DNA of 64,000 bases. Source: Methanolobus sp. GTDB taxonomy: Archaea; Halobacteriota; Methanosarcinia; Methanosarcinales; Methanosarcinaceae. The first letter of the stretch is position 1. Each line of letters starts with the position of its first letter. The notes below the pieces were generated by a model. That model had not been told where the DNA came from. It saw only the letters and a list, made by a program, of their open reading frames with translations, and ran no database searches. The translations under genes were made by a program, and so were the position numbers. Shown piece by piece: positions 63,031 to 64,000 of the stretch. The stretch spans positions 47,897 to 111,896 of the forward strand of contig JARVGJ010000006.1 in the NCBI GenBank assembly GCA_029762595.1, written 5' to 3'.

Positions 63031-63738
63031 TTATGAATCCCCTTTTGCGATTTCTTCATCCCAGTACTGATTAGCTCCTGCCATATACTCATCATCGCTG
63101 ATCAGTTCAGCATGAATACTTTTAATGATGGCTTCAGAAACCTGTCCTTTTGTAACCATTTCCTTGCCGGCCTCTCGCAGCGCATCATAAAATTCGTTTA
63201 TTCTTTTTTTGACACTCTCTTCAGGCCAATCCTCTAATACTCCTCCGCAATTTCGGTAGACTTCCAGTACGGGATCCTGAAGGGACATATATGCCTTAAA
63301 TAAGTCAAAATTATGTTCTCCTGGAAATCCTGCATTGGCAATCATAAAGAAACGGGGGTAGTGCATTCTTTCCTCGTGATAACAGCTTCCATCTTCATTT
63401 TTGTGAATATGAGGTGTTGCTGTAGGAAGCAATCTTTCATTGAATTTCTTTAGTATTGAGGTCATGAACATGCCATAGACGGGGGTGGCCATTCCCACAT
63501 AATCCGATTCAAAAAAAAGATCTATGAGATTAGACATATCGTCATTGATCACACATTTTCCGGGAGTTTTAGTCCAGCAACTAAAACAACCACAACAATG
63601 GTTGATATTATGCTCTACTAAGAATACTTCTTCTGTCTGAGCACCTGCTTGTCTGGCCCCCTCCAGTAAAGGATCAACGATTCGGTGGGTATTGCTTTTT
63701 CTTCCTCTGGGACTTCCATTAAAAACAGTTACTTTCAT
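63031..63738 (-). CDS. Iron-sulfur flavoprotein / NAD(P)H-dependent FMN reductase family, longer type
   Basis: A 235-residue flavodoxin-fold protein. TVFNGSPRGRKSNTHRIVDP is the FMN phosphate loop, and HCCGCFSCWTKTPGKCVIND (near residues 47-66) the C-x2-C-x2-C-x7-C cluster region. SDYVGMATPVYGMFMTSILKKF is the flavin-contact segment. A C-terminal helical extension of 50 residues, absent from the protein at 3423, ends ANQYWDEEIAKGDS. It probably carries FMN and perhaps a [4Fe-4S] cluster, with ferredoxin- or F420-linked redox chemistry. It stands alone. Confidence 0.82.
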   Translation of the reverse strand: MKVTVFNGSPRGRKSNTHRIVDPLLEGARQAGAQTEEVFLVEHNINHCCGCFSCWTKTPGKCVINDDMSNLIDLFFESDYVGMATPVYGMFMTSILKKFNERLLPTATPHIHKNEDGSCYHEERMHYPRFFMIANAGFPGEHNFDLFKAYMSLQDPVLEVYRNCGGVLEDWPEESVKKRINEFYDALREAGKEMVTKGQVSEAIIKSIHAELISDDEYMAGANQYWDEEIAKGDS

Positions 63739-63961
63739 ACTAATTCTCCTATTTTGCTTTTGTATTGCTCATTATTAGAAGATTTTGATTAAATGCTCTG
63801 TAGAAATCCTCTGTAATAGGTATTTATCCAAGCTGATGAAAGAATAGAAGCATAAACCTTGATATGCTTAAACCGATTCTTGTATTTTACAGTAGAGAAT
63901 TTCGACAAACCCAGTCAACATTACACTAAAATATAAATAATAGGCAAATAAATTAAGTATC

Positions 63962-64000
63962 ATGGATGATTTAACTGATTTTGCCCTTAATGAAGAATAC
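63962..64000 (+). CDS. Start of an unidentified gene cut by the window edge
   Basis: An ATG at 63962 opens MDDLTDFALNEEY, 13 codons to the end of the window. AAATTAAGTATC precedes it, with TATA-like AAAATATAAATAATAGG about 30 bases upstream. The visible sequence is too short to assign a family. It is included because the promoter-like spacing and acidic N-terminus suggest a real start. Confidence 0.35.
   Translation, partial: MDDLTDFALNEEY

Overview
The window is chromosomal DNA of a methanogenic archaeon of the Methanosarcinaceae. I would place it near Methanolobus, Methanococcoides or Methanomethylovorans, but the genus is not decided by anything I can see. The evidence is archaeal information-processing genes (TFB, Gar1, RpoK, RpoN, S2, S9, L13, L18e, Trm5, NcsA), the archaeal mevalonate branch (mevalonate kinase, isopentenyl phosphate kinase, type 2 IPP isomerase, prenyl synthase), a CooC-type ATPase, a membrane pyrophosphatase, the aspartate-semialdehyde sulfurtransferase gene trio, a DUF1699 remnant, and a tRNA-Pro gene with a bulge-helix-bulge intron. 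Intergenic DNA is AT-rich with TATA-like boxes, and many starts have GGAGG/AGGTG ribosome-binding sites.

Layout. 1-9 kb: Nif3-like end fragment, a TctA-like permease, a cupin/CooC pair, an iron-sulfur flavoprotein, small membrane or unknown proteins, and a K+-independent H+-pyrophosphatase with a clear terminator. 9-19 kb: membrane protein, NcsA, coiled-coil protein, PAS/GAF histidine kinase, LysE exporter, DUF6517 lipoprotein, CDF metal transporter and chorismate synthase. 19-24.6 kb: a phosphate-related block of PstS, a PhnD-like lipoprotein translationally coupled to a histidine kinase, and an AbrB-PhoU regulator. 25-32 kb: tRNA-Thr(CGU), Trm5, then an oxidative-stress segment (CDGSH protein, truncated quinone reductase, catalase-peroxidase) and a beta-lactamase-fold hydrolase. 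32-36.5 kb: TFB, Gar1 and pyruvate phosphate dikinase. 36.8-46.7 kb: one long leftward superoperon running from unknown/DUF2240 genes through L18e-L13-S9-rpoN-tRNA-Pro-rpoK-S2 into MEMO-mvk-ipk-fni-rnj-idsA. It joins translation, transcription, RNA decay and lipid precursor synthesis. 46.7-58.4 kb: SerA, a GAF/PAS kinase, AlaX, an MFS exporter, a flavin disulfide oxidoreductase, a small unrecognised protein, Hsp20 and the sulfur-assimilation trio.

58.4-64 kb is different. Coding density falls sharply, and the segment holds an AIM24-family C-terminal fragment, a DUF1699 gene broken by a frameshift and a nonsense codon, a probable frameshifted zinc-ribbon gene, short repeats, and several hairpins. 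It also has an orphan PD-(D/E)XK-like gene, a methyltransferase and a second iron-sulfur flavoprotein. I read it as a decaying accessory segment.

I did not find a defence system, CRISPR array, intact transposon or biosynthetic cluster. The most unusual unexplained signal is a set of three intergenic loci (about 9.0, 11.2 and 60.6 kb). Each has a TATA-like box followed by an inverted repeat, and the strand with the better promoter would expose a strongly C-rich tract (the opposite strand is G-tract-rich). They may be small regulatory RNAs of a shared type. This rests on sequence reading only and is unproven.
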